Shown here: positions 47,139 to 59,805 of the stretch, one piece after another | Position numbering within the stretch: position 1 is the first letter of the stretch | How the letters are laid out: each line of letters begins with the position of its first letter | NCBI GenBank assembly: GCA_036023115.1 | Contig: JAYKKT010000041.1 | Coordinates: forward strand, 7,318,001 to 7,382,000 | Source of the DNA: Brasenia schreberi | Taxonomy: Eukaryota; Streptophyta; Magnoliopsida; Nymphaeales; Cabombaceae | Direction of reading: 5' to 3' | DNA length: 64,000 nucleotides | Notes under the pieces: model-generated | Told to the model about the DNA's origin: nothing | Databases searched by the model: none | The model's input: the letters and a program-made list of their open reading frames with translations, nothing else | Position numbers and translations under genes: made by a program

Positions 47139-50100
47139 TGTAAACACCCCAAAATAAAACGAATTTCAAAACCAAACACCTGGTTTGAAAATCAATCCAA
47201 AAGGCCAAATTTGAGGTTTTCAAAACCCAGGGGCTATAAAAGCTTCCAAATTTTGTTTTAAACCCCGTTCAAATCAAATTTCATATATATGGGCCACTTC
47301 CCCATTTTCCAAAAACCAATCTTTGATAGGTGATGCCCTGAATGTCAAAGCAGCCTCAGAAACAAGTGCAGAAGCCCAAAAGCAGCACCTTGTCCTGATA
47401 AAAGCGAGGGTCAAAAGGTGAAAGGAAGGCCCAGGCCCGATGCAGAATGCCAGCCTGGAGCACCCAAAAGCCAAGTTAAGCACATCCATCCAAGCAGCAG
47501 AAATTCAAACCAGAAATGACGAAATTGAGCAGAAACGAAGTCCCAAAAGGGCGAGATGGAGTTCGGACGACAAAATTGGGGAAAACCCAGCATAAGACGG
47601 AGCGCTGATGAAGCTAAGGCCTGCACAAATCATCCGTCTCGAAACGCCAAGAAGGACTGTTTAGAGAAAATTTGGATTGGATCTAGACCATAAATATCTA
47701 GATCCATATCCAAATAGTGTTTGAATTTGGATCGGATCCAAATAGTGTTTGAATTTGGATCGGATCCAAATAGTGTTTGGATTGGATCGAATCTAGACCA
47801 AAATATCCAAATCCATATCCATATAAATGTTTGGATTTGGATCGGATCTGGTCATAAATATACAGATCTCGAACCCATATCCAAACCCAAGACCCACCTC
47901 ACTTGCCTATAAATAGAGGTGAGGGGGTCTCCAAGAAGGGGTTCACGTGAAATGCTTGGAAGAGCCTTGGAGGAGAGAGAAAGGGTTAAGGTGAGTGTTT
48001 AGTGCTTAATTTCATTTTTAGTGGGTTAAGCTTTGTGGGCTAAATAGGATTAGTATGGGCTGCACCAACATGATCCGAGGTGGCTGGACCAAAGCTTGAG
48101 CCTAACCTAGCCGAACCCCTAAGGTAAGCCTAAATCCCTAACTAAACCTTCTCCTTCTAACCCTCTAAACCCAACCCAATCAGACCTAATTAAAACCTAA
48201 CCTAACTAAACCCACCTGGCCCAAGACCGACTTGGCTAGGTGCTGGCCACACCTAACCACCGAATCCCCTAGGAACAAACCGCGGCACCCAAACCGAGTG
48301 CACCTTGCACTCGGCTTAAATCCACCCAACCGACTACCTTCCCTAAACCCCACCATACGTCCTAACCCACGCCACCAACACCCACCTAATTCCACCGCCA
48401 TACTCGTCCCCTAATCCCAGCCGACCCTACACTCCACCACCTTGTGCACTCCCCCGTGCGCCCTGCCACCTTACCACCCTACACTCCACCTCCCTACATC
48501 CCACTGCCTCAACCTAAAATCCTCACCCGTGCACCCTACCGCCTCACCACCCTACACACTGCCCCAGATACCCTTCACTCTACTGCCTAACCGACAACGC
48601 CCCCTGTGCACCTATGCACCTGTTGACTCCTAGCACACTACCTGTCGGGACCCCGCACTTAGCGCCTATATCCCTACCGCATTCCCATGACCCATTACCT
48701 GTCCCCTACACGCGCCTTGTCAACTTGCTGCCTGCACCTTAACCCGACGCCTAGCGCCAGTTCTTGTGTATCACCTGGCCAATATACCCCTTTGTCGTGA
48801 CTCACTAACTAGGACCCTAACTAAGACCATACCCCAATCCCATCCTATAGCCCAAACCGGCCTAAGATTCACTTAGCCAACCAAGCCCAACTTGGCCAGC
48901 CACCTCACGTCTCGAGCATGGCGAAAAGGACACCCTTGGGGATGCCAAAGTGAACCAAATCCGTGTAGATTGGAGAAGAAGTCCGAAACCACTTGTAAGT
49001 GTTTAAAATTCAGTATTTTACATTACTTCTCCCTTATATCCAATTCAATTTGATACGGGATTGTATTAACAGAGCGTTGTCTCCCCCGGGATGTAATATG
49101 GGTGCTTGACACACGAGACAAATACGTGCACTTGAGCCTTAGCTCTTATCTCGTACACAAGACACATACGTGCACTTGAGCCTTAGCTCTTATCTAGTAC
49201 ACAAGACACCCACGTACACAATTGAGCTTTCGCTCTTACTCTAAAGACTCTAGTAAGAGCCATATAAGCTGCAATTTCATTCGGGTTGGTACTTTAAGTC
49301 GTGTGAGTTTGTCATTTCAATTCCACACTCACCCAAAGGACACCCGAGCACTTGCTCCACACCCACACACCTTTTGGCCTTGGAAGCCCTTAAGATATAG
49401 ACATATCTATATACTTTCAGCTGCGTGAGTTTTACGGTTCAGCTGTGTACGTCTTTATATTCCGGGTTGTTAAATTTCAATCGTGTGAGTTGTCTTTACA
49501 TTTATACACAAAACACACGCACACATTGAGCCTTTTCGCTCTTATATCTATATTTCCCCGTTCCGCAAGTTAAATTTCAGTCGTGTGTGTGAGTTGTCTT
49601 TCCATTTACACACAACACACATGAACACGTTGAGCTGTACCGCTCATATATATACTTATATTTAAATTTCGACAAGTTCAATTTAAGTCATGTGAGTTTG
49701 TCATTTCAATTCTACACTCACACACGCGTGCATTGAGCCTTTCCGCTCTTAATATAAGTATATCTCACTTCGGCAATTTACATTCAAGCCGTGTGAGTTG
49801 CCTTTAATTTTCGAGTATTTCCCTTAAGCTTCGTCTTTACATTTCGGGTTTTACATTTAAGTTGTGTGAGTTGCTTTCAATTCGAGCTTAGCTCACATCA
49901 TACCCTCCAAACCCGAGATACTTCACATACTTGCATTCGTAAGCTTTCGAAAAAGCCCCGAATACCCCGTACAAATACACCAAACTTAGGTCACTTTTGC
50001 ACACACATAACTGGCCTAAATAGCATAAAATCAAAGACTTAGATATGTGCAAACCACGTAAATAAAATCTGCAAATAAGCATACAAATTGACAAGATACT

Positions 50101-50357
50101 TTCGTGTTCTTTTCAAAAGTTTATGCTTGTTAAAAATTGAGATTTCCTAAAGCGTTTAAACTGACTCTTAAGCTCTGGTTTAAGAAGGTTTACAACGAAA
50201 AGATCTCACTTGCCCACAATCGCCCAAAATGTCAGATATTTCCAAAATCCTTCGCTAGTTTGAGTAAGCTAGTTGGCACGCCCTAAAGCGACTTAGACAC
50301 GAAAAAAGTTCACTTCAGGCCTAAGAACCCAAAGTGAGAATTTTTCGTGTGTCTACA
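47139..50357 (+). repeat. Element B 3' LTR
   Basis: A 3,219-bp LTR from TGTAAACACC to TGTCTACA, followed by ATTAC. It has an extra copy of a U3 box unit (47700-47790) relative to the 5' LTR, a TATA box at 47907-47916 and the hairpin array near 49130-49750. Divergence from its partner is clearly greater than between the C LTRs. Confidence 0.93.
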
Positions 50358-50362
50358 ATTAC

Positions 50363-52538
50363 CCAAGCTCTATTACAAAAAATACAGTTTTGACAGAGTT
50401 GGTTCTAGATTTTCCCGATCTTCTCCACTTTTAATTACGTGGTTGCACAACACTAAATTTCATGAAAATTTGATCATATGTGGTCTTGTGTGTGAAGATT
50501 CGGTGTTCCAAATTTCAGGTAAATCAGAGCCGAGATATGAAAATGAAAAATAAAACATCTGATATATGCAGAAATGCTGAAAACAGATTATCTGTGTTTA
50601 CAACATACGTGATGCATTCATTCGAAATTAAATGGCTAATCTAAACAAATTTAAAGTAAATTACTGAAGAGAAATGAATTGAAACATCTTTATAGCTTAA
50701 GCATAGAGGAGATTAGGAGATATAAGAGGATATAACATATATAGAGATAGAAAAACTTAAAATCAAACAAGTAGAATGCGTAAATGTAAAGAAATTAAAC
50801 GGGCAACATTATTACTCTATTACATCATGAGGAGAGACTAAAGCTCTATTAATACAACCCCTTTTGAATTGAATAAGAAGAATGAGATATTTAGATCAAC
50901 AAAGGAAAAGAATCACACTTACAATAGCCTCCAAGGGACGATGACTCAAGGAGGGGTCGGATTTCCCCTTTGCTCTTCTTCTCTCACTCTCTCTTTCTCT
51001 CCTCTCTCTCTCTGTCTCTTTTTTTATAACACTCCCTCTCTCTCTTGGACTCCCTCTACACGTCCTCCAATGCTCTTTAATTCCCTCCAATATACAAGAT
51101 GCTAGAAATGAGCCCCTCATGGTCTCCATGGTCTCTATTTATAGGCCAAAGGGGGTCTCTAGGGCCTTCCATGATGTGGAGTGGGTAACCTCTTGCCCCA
51201 AATCCAATCCAAGCTCCATAGCCAGCTTATATGGCCTTCATGTGGTCCCCTAGGTCAATATAAACCCAACACATACAACCCTAGGTGGGTCGGTTTGGTT
51301 TTGGCTCGAGTCAACCTAGTTTTGATCTCATCGGCTAGGTAGGTTTTGGGTTTAATTGGCTAAGGGCAGTTATGTTCAATCAATAAAAAGAAAGGGGGGA
51401 ATGGACCAGCTATGGTGGGTTCGGCGAAAGATATGTGGCTAGGTAAGGTTATGTTAATGTGGTTCGGCCAAGGCATGTAGGGTGGAGATGGCTAATGTGA
51501 TTCAAGGCCATTCGATCTAGTCAATGTAGCTTGATCAAAGCTAACCCATGAGTCACGATTAGCCTACATAAATTGGGTCTAGGCTTGGTTAATTCAAATA
51601 GGTTAGGTTGGTGAGGTTTTTCATTTGCATTAGTCTTTGATATTGCCTTTGAGGGAGTCATGCATTTACTTGATTTGTGCCTTGGGTCTTCCTTTGGTCC
51701 ATATAAATTGAAGTCTTGCTTGATGCTTGCTTTAACTGTAGCCTTGATCCTCGCTGATTCTTCAGAGAGATGATTATGCATTATCCCTGTTTATGGTTTC
51801 AAATATTTTCTTATTTAAAACCATTTTATTTTGAAATATATTTGAAAATATTGAGTTTTGTCAAAATCTTCAAATATTCTTTTCATTGAAAACAATTGAG
51901 TTCCATTATCAGTGTTTGTTTATATGGACGACCTGCTTTCGCCTCGTGAGTTGGTCTTCACCGTTTTAACTACTTTAACCCTTTATTGGGTGTAGGGTAT
52001 CAAACCACTTTAACCTTTGATGAGTATAGGGTAACAAACCACTTTAACCCTATATGGGTATAGGGTGTCGGACCACTTTAACCCTTAATGGGTATAGGGT
52101 CCCAAAGTAGGACTCTTCTCAATCGGGCGAGTTTTTGAGGCCTGATTTAGATTTGATTTGATTTTAAAATATTTTTGATAAATTTAACATTTAACAAACA
52201 TGTTTGGGTTTGGTTCCCAATGTATCATTTATATTTGAAGAAAATTGTTTGCAACCATCATTTCTTTAGATAAAATCATTTGAATAGGCAGAATGCTACC
52301 AATTTGGGCTTGAGGGCAAAGCAATCATTTTTTTGACTTTTTGTCAAAATTTTATTTTTCTGAGAGAGGTGCAATTTACCTTTATTTTGAGGTTGCCACA
52401 AAATTTTGGTGCGAAAATGAGTTCATTTAAGGTGTCTTTATTTGAAAACCCTTAAAAGACCCAAAACTGTGATTTTTTCTAAAAATGTGAAATTTGTAAA
52501 ATATCAAATTATTTTGAAAAAATTTTTAGGTGTTTACA
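50363..52538 (-). repeat. Solo LTR D, 5' part (minus strand), right of element B
   Basis: This continues LTR D from 20847. On the minus strand the LTR begins TGTAAACACC at 52538. It has a reverse TATA-like motif at 51136-51144 and a segment near 50800-50930 resembling the part of LTR A around 8420-8520. Joined length with 20275-20847 is about 2.75 kb. It lacks the GAGC/GCTC array of A, B and C, so it is a distinct subfamily. Confidence 0.75.
51970..52108. repeat. Four-copy tandem repeat of about 35 bp in LTR D
   Basis: Units of the form ACTTTAACCC, then ATGGGTATAGGGT, then CAAACC repeat four times with small changes. It lies in the U3 of this minus-strand LTR. Confidence 0.8.
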
Positions 52539-52926
52539 CCTATAAACCTAAAGTGTTATAACTAGAAGTTAGTAAGAGATTATTCTCTCAATGAAATTAA
52601 GTATTAGGACATGATGCTAGTATAAATCCATTGAGATGACCAATTAAATGATTAATATTATAAAACCATAATATGAGAATTGGGTTGTTTTCTAAAATCA
52701 ATCATCATACAAGATATGGATGGATGGTTATTAAAGTATCAAGCCTAAAGATCATTGTCATAGCCTTGATTATGTTGTTACTAATAGACACCTTTACACC
52801 AAAGGTTTAGGTTCAAGATATATGTATACCATGATATTAGATAACATGTCAAACGGAAATGTACCATTATTTAAAACATGATAGGTTCTTTGGTAGAACA
52901 CTTCACACTTTGGACTTTATGGGGAT
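52539..52926 (+). pseudogene. 3' terminal internal sequence of copia element E
   Basis: It resumes copia E after LTR D. The first bases, CCTAT, repeat those before D. It ends TTTATGGGGAT, a polypurine-like tract directly before the LTR start TGTTGAAC, as is usual in copia elements. No coding domain remains. Confidence 0.65.
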
Positions 52927-53731
52927 TGTTGAACTTAATGTTTATTAATGATGGTTCGGCCTAATTAAGTTCATGTGATATTAATTATATTTAGTTAATA
53001 TTAAGTACTCCTAAATGCTTAATATGAAATATCTTTGATAAAAGTGAAAATCCAAAATTATGAAAGTCACATGTGAGTGAGGGATTTTTGCATGTGAATA
53101 TCATTGGAAATTCTTAGTGCTATATTGATGGTTAGAAGAATCTCACATGTCATTTTATATAGATGGTAGATAATAAATCTTAGTTTAAAGAGCTTAGGAA
53201 GGACATAAATGACTATACATATGCGATGGACTCGAGTTCAGGAATTGTCTTTGGTATTTTTTTATACAAAAAGAGTTTCATATGACAGTTAAATGAGTCA
53301 TTCCATGAAGCGATGTAGAAAAGGTTATGGGATGGATTCGAGGCATGACTCATAGAGTGGGTCCAAGGATCCATTGTTTTATTATAAAACCTTATTAGGA
53401 GACCCTAATGAGAGGTTACTGTAAACAAAAGCTACACTCTCTCCTTTTGGTACTATACTTTCCAATGAGTGCTCTCTAAAAGCTAATGTCTAATCGGTTG
53501 GCGATTGAGGCATGGTCAAAGGCAGGTTGAGTTGAGGTATGTGCTTTTGCCTACGATGATCATTTTATCTTAGGAGAGATGTATTTGTATCCGTATATGC
53601 CTAATAGTTGAGCACTGCTTTTCTAAGAAAAGTCTGTGATGATGACTCTATTAAATAAGATTTTTACTCATTTTGTTTTGTTTGCTTGGTCGTGTACACT
53701 ATTTGCGTATGGCTTTTAGTTTCTTTCAACA
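52927..53731 (+). repeat. 3' LTR of copia element E
   Basis: It starts TGTTGAACTT and aligns with 15700-16371 (shared words include GTGAAAATCCAAAA, TAGATGGTA and TTAGTTTAAAGA). The end is placed at TTTCAACA (53724-53731), by analogy with TTCCAACA upstream. It lies about 600 bp upstream of the transporter start. Confidence 0.7.
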
Positions 53732-54327
53732 AAATATATATTGTGTATGTGTGTGTGAGCAAGCAAGTTGGTTTCGGTGCATATCGAGGTAAGTTGAAGT
53801 CCGGCCATTGTTAGGCACTAATATAAATCCTTATTTGTGGCCTCGCGAGTTTACTAAAGTCGCATCTTACCAAAAACTATTGAACTATATCGACCAAATA
53901 AAGAACTTTTACAATACGTTTATGTTGAAATTTTATGTATTTTAATTATAACTCGGGTTAGATCAGGGTACAGTAGAGAATTTCAGTAACTACTTTTGAC
54001 CCATCTAGCTCCACAAAGTAGTTGGGGTGTGACCCAGATATGTAGAAAGTTAGCGGAACGATCCATTCCATTGTCACCTGAAGGGTTTGGTATGAGTTGG
54101 AATTGGATTACACCAAATTAAAGCCGATCCATCGACACCCGATGATGAGATTTTCGTACAAATTTGGTATTTTAAACAGCAGCTGCTTGGCTGGGGGAGG
54201 TGTAGCCTCCGGGAAACGGAACAAGTGCGAAGTGTTCAGCTGCTATAAGTAGGAACGGCGTTTCCTCCGTCTTGATGTTGTCGAATGACCCAGACGGATG
54301 GATCGAACGGCCAGGACTAGCCCAGAG
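53732..54327 (+). promoter_or_regulatory. Upstream and probable promoter region of the potassium transporter
   Basis: A short GT-rich run (53743-53757) is followed by unique-looking sequence. CTATAAGTAG at 54243-54252 could be a TATA box. Upstream AUGs occur at 54275 (out of frame) and 54298 (in frame with the chosen start). Confidence 0.45.
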
Positions 54328-55640
54328 ATGGAGACGACGGGAACTCGGAACCCTCGACGTAGCGATCGGGTTAGTTTCTAAAGTCCGACGGGAGATTCTA
54401 CTTGAAAGTCAAGATTGGAGATGCGACGGTTTAGGAGTTCGGGATACGTTTTCTTATTCCCGGATTTAAGCTTGACACTGTTAACTTATAGAATTCGGGG
54501 ATTTCCGATGCTTTCTCTGGATGTTATGATAGAATTTTAATCGTACGATGCTCTTTGGATTGCATAGTTGAACATTTGAATTACATGTGATTATAATAAT
54601 CTCAGCTGTATTCTGTTGAGGACATGTAAGATGAGATGCTCTTGAAGTTTAGATTGAAGGCTAGAAACTGTTTCAACGTGTGTTTGGTTTCTCTATGAGC
54701 AAAAATGAGCCCCTTACCCAAACCTTGCTACCGGGCTTCTTTTTGCATCTTCTTGTTAATTTTTCCGTTTTACTGAGCTAAAATTTTGTTGCTCATCTTT
54801 TACATAAACGTTTAAAGTCAGAAACGTTCTCGTATAACATTTTCTCAAAGTAATGCTACATAAGAATGTTTGGAGGACCGGACGCAGTTCAAAGGAAGCT
54901 ATGGTCAAAGATCATAGGCTCATCCATTGTACTAATGCAGTGGACGCATCTAATTCCAGATAATGTGAATATGGTTATACATAAGTTGGATTGTATCTCG
55001 TTAATGTTTTGCGTTAATCTGATAAACTTAGTAAGTTGTGAAATAGTTCTTGACTTCTTTCAGTTTACTTCAGAGACATTTCTGTCTTTCAAGGATTTAT
55101 CTCTGTACCCAAATACATAGGTTAGGGAAGCATGACACTGGATTATCTGTTGTATGCTATTAAGCATCAGTACTGTTAAAAGCACGTTGATTATCGCCTA
55201 TTTGTTGCTATACAGTTCGTCATGATATATAAGCGCACTATAGGTTAGTGCTATGAAACGGGTGCGTCGAATACACTGTGTAGCGTAAGGTACATAGCTA
55301 GCACATGCTACCCTCCTATTTCTTGTTCTTTATTTTTCTTTTCTTTCTTGTTCTTCTTCTTTATTGCTTATTTACATGTAATGAAAGCTCTCATTTTTTT
55401 TACTGTTTATTATTTACTTAAGATAATATATGTAAATAAATACCGTGATACTTGGGTTTGTTAAAAATAGTTAAAAATGAAATTTTAAAGATTTAAAAAG
55501 TCAAGTATTATGTTCAATAACAAATTTGAAGTTGTATGAGTCATTATTGGCTCACATGTCTACAAAACTTCTTTGATTTATTTTTTATAATCATAATATA
55601 ACCTTTTAATGATTCATTATCCACACACACATGCACAGAT

Positions 55641-55715
<75 letters not shown>

Positions 55716-58700
55716 CCAATTGTACCCATATGGTTACAGCACAGGTGAATACGGTGCATGTTGTCGACCTTGATTCCACAATTCAAATAATAAAAGAAAA
55801 ATCTTTCTTCTCCTTTTCTTTCTTGAACCGTTAAATCTACAAATTGTTTCTTTTGGTGCTTTGGGATAAAGTGACAGCTTTGAAAAGCAAAAAGGAAAGT
55901 ATGGACTATTCTGGGAACTCGGGGAATTGATTCTCTAACAAAATATTCCATGAGACAATTTACATATAAAATAGTAACAGAAAAAGTACCTGGTGGAGAG
56001 TTTTGGAGCTTATGAACCTTGCAGAAGCTTGAATTAGCCTCAGCGAGCTAGCGTAGTTGGACATTGAATCGTTCAAGAAATGCTTCTTAAGGAGGGTATG
56101 GAGCATGGATAACCAAATTCACCAAGTAATTCACCTGGGATATTTTCCCATTTATTAAACCACTGCCCATCCCCTTTGATGCTCTTTATATCTTTTCCAC
56201 CATGGTTGTCAATCCTCTTGGATGAAAATGGCTCACTAGGTGCCTCTTCATCTTATTTAGAAGCGCAATTGAATCAAATTTAATTGCAATAAAATATTTT
56301 TGCATTCAATCACTTAACCCAAGTGATGAGAGAGAGAGAGACCCTATCTCACACCTGTACCACTATAATGCTTATATGTATGTATGTATGTCTACCATCC
56401 CATACTCTTCTTGTACCAGGACCAGGACCTGCATGCATTTCTATGTTCATGCAATGCTTGTGTGCTAGCAGGTGTGTGTAGGTGGTTGCACATATCCACA
56501 TGCAAGCATGTTTCTGCATGTACGTGTCTGATTAAATAACTGTTTCTTTGGCTTTTTCCAAGTTAAAAGTGAAATATTGTGCATATATATGATTGAAGGC
56601 TGTGGTATTTGATTTTTGAATAACTGTAATCTTTTGTTTTCGTCAAGTTAAATATGAAATATTGTCTCTGCAGGTCTCATGGGTTAATCATTGTCGAAGC
56701 ACCCTCCTTCTGGCATATCAAAGTCTTGGTGTTGTTTATGGAGACTTGAGCACATCCCCACTGTTTGTCTATAAGAGTACATTTGTGGGAAACTGCATCG
56801 TAATCAAAGTGAAGAGGCAGTCTTGGGTGTATTGTCTTTGATATTTTGGACAATTACCTTAATCCCGTTACTAAAATATGTTTTCATTCTGCTCAGTGCA
56901 GATGATAATGGTGAAGGTAAGGACCAAGAAAGATGGTGCACGGTGTCTGTGTTTATAGGTTGCCTTATTTTACTGGTTGAATTTTATCCTTTTGTCTGTT
57001 CAGGCGGGACATTTGCACTTTATTCACTTCTTTGTCAGCATGCAAGGGTAGGTCTACTTCCCAATCAGCAAGCTGCTGATGATGAACTGTCGACCTATAA
57101 GTATGGTTCGAGCAATGACATAAGGATGTCTTCACTGAAAAGATTTCTTGAGAAGCACTCAAGGCTGCGAACAGCCTTGCTTCTTGTGGTGCTATTTGGT
57201 GCATGCATGGTCATAGGTGATGGTGTCCTTACGCCTGCAATATCAGGTAATTAACTTGTTTCTTCTCATTTGTATTTAATTCTTGTTAACATCACTGAAA
57301 TCATTGAACCTGCCTTTTTTTATTAGAGCACTAAAGCTGTCTAGTGCATTTTAATTACTCTATCTGTAGATCAGTTGTTCTGCATTGTTCTATGATGATC
57401 TTTTGTGGCTTTTGCAGTTTTGTCTTCTATGTCAGGTTTGCAAGTTCGTGCGAAGACTTTGCAAGATAGTAAGTAGCATCTTGAATGGCTCTTGTTTCAC
57501 TTGCAATGCATGTTTAGTTGCACGCTGTGTATTCTTTCTTCTTGTTTCTGATTGCTGGAGGTTGATGGTTTGCTTTTCTAATTGATCCAGGAGAGGTAGT
57601 GATCCTTGCATGTGTTGTCTTGGTTGGACTCTTCGCCCTGCAGCATTATGGCACACAAAAGGTGGCATTCTTGTTTGCACCCGTTGTAATTCTATGGTTG
57701 CTATCTATAGGAGCTATTGGTATGTACAACATTTTTGTCTGGAACCCAAATGTATACCGTGCCCTCTCACCATATTATATCTACAAGTTTTTCAAGATAA
57801 CGGGAAAAGATGGTTGGATTTCACTTGGAGGGATTCTTCTTTGCATCACTGGTACTTTCTCTGGAGTATAGATGTTGCATGAAATCTTTATTTGACTTGG
57901 TTGTGATTTCTGCCCCACAAATGAGACCTGGAAAATATCTCTTGTTTGAAATTTCTCCTGTATGGTGTTGCATGGTGTAAATGTATGAAGATTTTTTGTA
58001 ATATTTCATGGCTGTTTTCATCCCTTGCAGGTACAGAAGCGATGTTTGCAGATCTTGGTCACTTCACTGCAACATCAATAAGGGTATTTGTCATGAAGTA
58101 TTATATTCTTTTATTATGTATATATAATTTAGATTGGCATGCTTAAGTTAAACTTTTTGATAAAGCAGGTTGCATTTATTGGAATCATATATCCGTGTTT
58201 AGTACTGCAATATATGGGCCAGGCTGCCTTCTTGACCAAGAACTTGGCTGATATACCAACTAGTTTCTACAACTTTATCCCCAGTAACGTTCTGTTCTTT
58301 CAATAGGGTTAAGTCTTTTGTTATCTCCTTTGTCTTTTATTACCTGATCCTGTTTTTCAGAGCCCGTCTTCTGGCCCGTCTTTGTGATCGCCACACTTGC
58401 TGCTATTGTTGCTAGCCAGGCAGTTATATCTGCTACTTTCTCAATTATTAAGCAGTGCCATGCCCTTGGTTGCTTCCCGAGAGTGAAGGTTGTTCACACC
58501 TCAAGATGGATATATGGACAAATTTATATTCCTGAAATAAATTGGATTCTTATGGTCCTCTGTGTAGCTGTTACCGTTGGTTTCCGGGATACCATCTTGA
58601 TTGGGAATGCTTATGGTAAAAGGAGAATCATTGAGGTTTCGGTGATGAGTACATATGTATATACATATTGTGTGTGGGTGTGTCTGTATACAGACAAACA

Positions 58701-59805
58701 CATCCATGATTAGCTCTAAATGATCATTTTGTGTGCAGGAATTGCTTTTATGTGTGTGATCTTTGTTGCAACATGGCTCATGGCTCTCGTGATCATTTTC
58801 GTATGGCAGAAAAACGTTTTCATGGCCTTGGGGTTTCTTCTCTTCTTTGGATCAATTGAGGGTGTCTATTTGTCGGCATCAGTCATGAAAGTGCTCCAAG
58901 GAGGTTGGGTGCCTATAGCGCTATCAGGTGTTTTCATGCTTGTCATGTATATTTGGCACTACGGCACGAGAAAGAAGTATCTATTTGATCTGCAGAACAA
59001 AGTCTCCATGAAATGGATACTCAGTCTGGGGCCAAGTCTTGGAATTGCCCGTGTACCTGGAATTGGCCTCATATACTCTGAGTTAGTTACCGGTGTCCCA
59101 GCCATATTTTCACATTTCGTTACTAACCTTCCTGCATTCCATAACGTTTTGGTGTTTATCTGCATAAAATCTGTTCCTGTACCACATGTTGCCGACAATG
59201 AGACGTACCTAATAGGCCGAATTGGTCCAAAAGAGTATCGTTTGTACAGATGCATTGTCAGGTACGGATACAAGGATGTTCAGAAGGACAATGACGACTT
59301 CGAGGATAAGCTTATCGTCATCATTGCAGAGTTCATTCACATGGAAGCAGATGATTCTCAATCACGCAGTTGCGAGAGTTCTTTGGATGGGAGGATGGCT
59401 GTGATAGGATCTCAAGTGCAATCCAGTTTGAGCCTGGTGCCGTATGAGCAGGACGAGGAGGCATTGCAGAGCACCACAAGAAGCAGCAATTCAGCAACAT
59501 TGTGGAGCTTGCAGGAATCACTGCATTCAATCCGGAGGAGTGTTCGATTCCAATTGCCTGAGGCTGAGCACATGAACTCATCTGTGAGGGAAGAACTGAT
59601 GGATCTGATTGAGGCAAAATATTCAGGGGCTGCATACATAATGGGACACTCTTACGTCAAGGCCAGGAGAGGATCTTCATTCTTAAAAAGAATAGCAATC
59701 GACATTGGCTACTCGTTCCTTCGTAAGAATTGTAGAGGGCCTGCTGTGGCACTCAACATACCTCACATCAGCCTTATTGAGGTGGGTATGATTTATTATG
59801 TGTAA
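54328..59805 (+). CDS. KUP: HAK/KUP/KT-type potassium transporter, nine coding exons
   Basis: A K+ uptake permease of the plasma or other membranes, of the KUP3/KUP4/HAK2-like group. Coding exons: 54328-54369, 56674-56916, 57004-57246, 57418-57468, 57591-57851, 58031-58083, 58169-58283, 58361-58615, 58739-59805. All introns are GT-AG and phases agree. The start at 54328 has a strong context (G at -3, G at +4); in-frame ATG 54298 is an alternative. Family motifs: [19 protein letters not shown] in exon 2, [20 protein letters not shown] across exons 2-3, [25 protein letters not shown] and the C-terminus [12 protein letters not shown]. The product would be about 776 residues, normal for the family, with about 12 membrane segments and a soluble C-terminal region. 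One anomaly: a base is missing in a G run at 56787-56789, which shifts the frame before [13 protein letters not shown]. It is either a sequencing or assembly error or a true frameshift. Confidence 0.93.
54370..56673 (+). other. Intron 1 of the potassium transporter
   Basis: A 2.3-kb intron with donor GTTAGT after a 14-codon first exon, and acceptor CTCTGCAG before GTC-TCA-TGG. Short frames inside (for example 54866-55120) show no domain. It contains the CA/TA microsatellite at 55640-55715. Confidence 0.65.
55640..55715. repeat. Compound CA/TA microsatellite
   Basis: An uninterrupted CA run of about 25 units is followed by about 12 TA units. It lies in intron 1 of the transporter and is likely to vary in length. 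Reading frames over it are artefacts. Confidence 0.95.

Noticed and set aside
54866..55120. An 84-codon frame as transporter exon
   Set aside because: It has no similarity to the transporter N-terminus and no donor in the right phase, while exon 54328-54369 joins exon 2 cleanly.
55631..55951. Frames over the CA/TA microsatellite
   Set aside because: They are open only because dinucleotide repeats lack stops, and they lie inside transporter intron 1.
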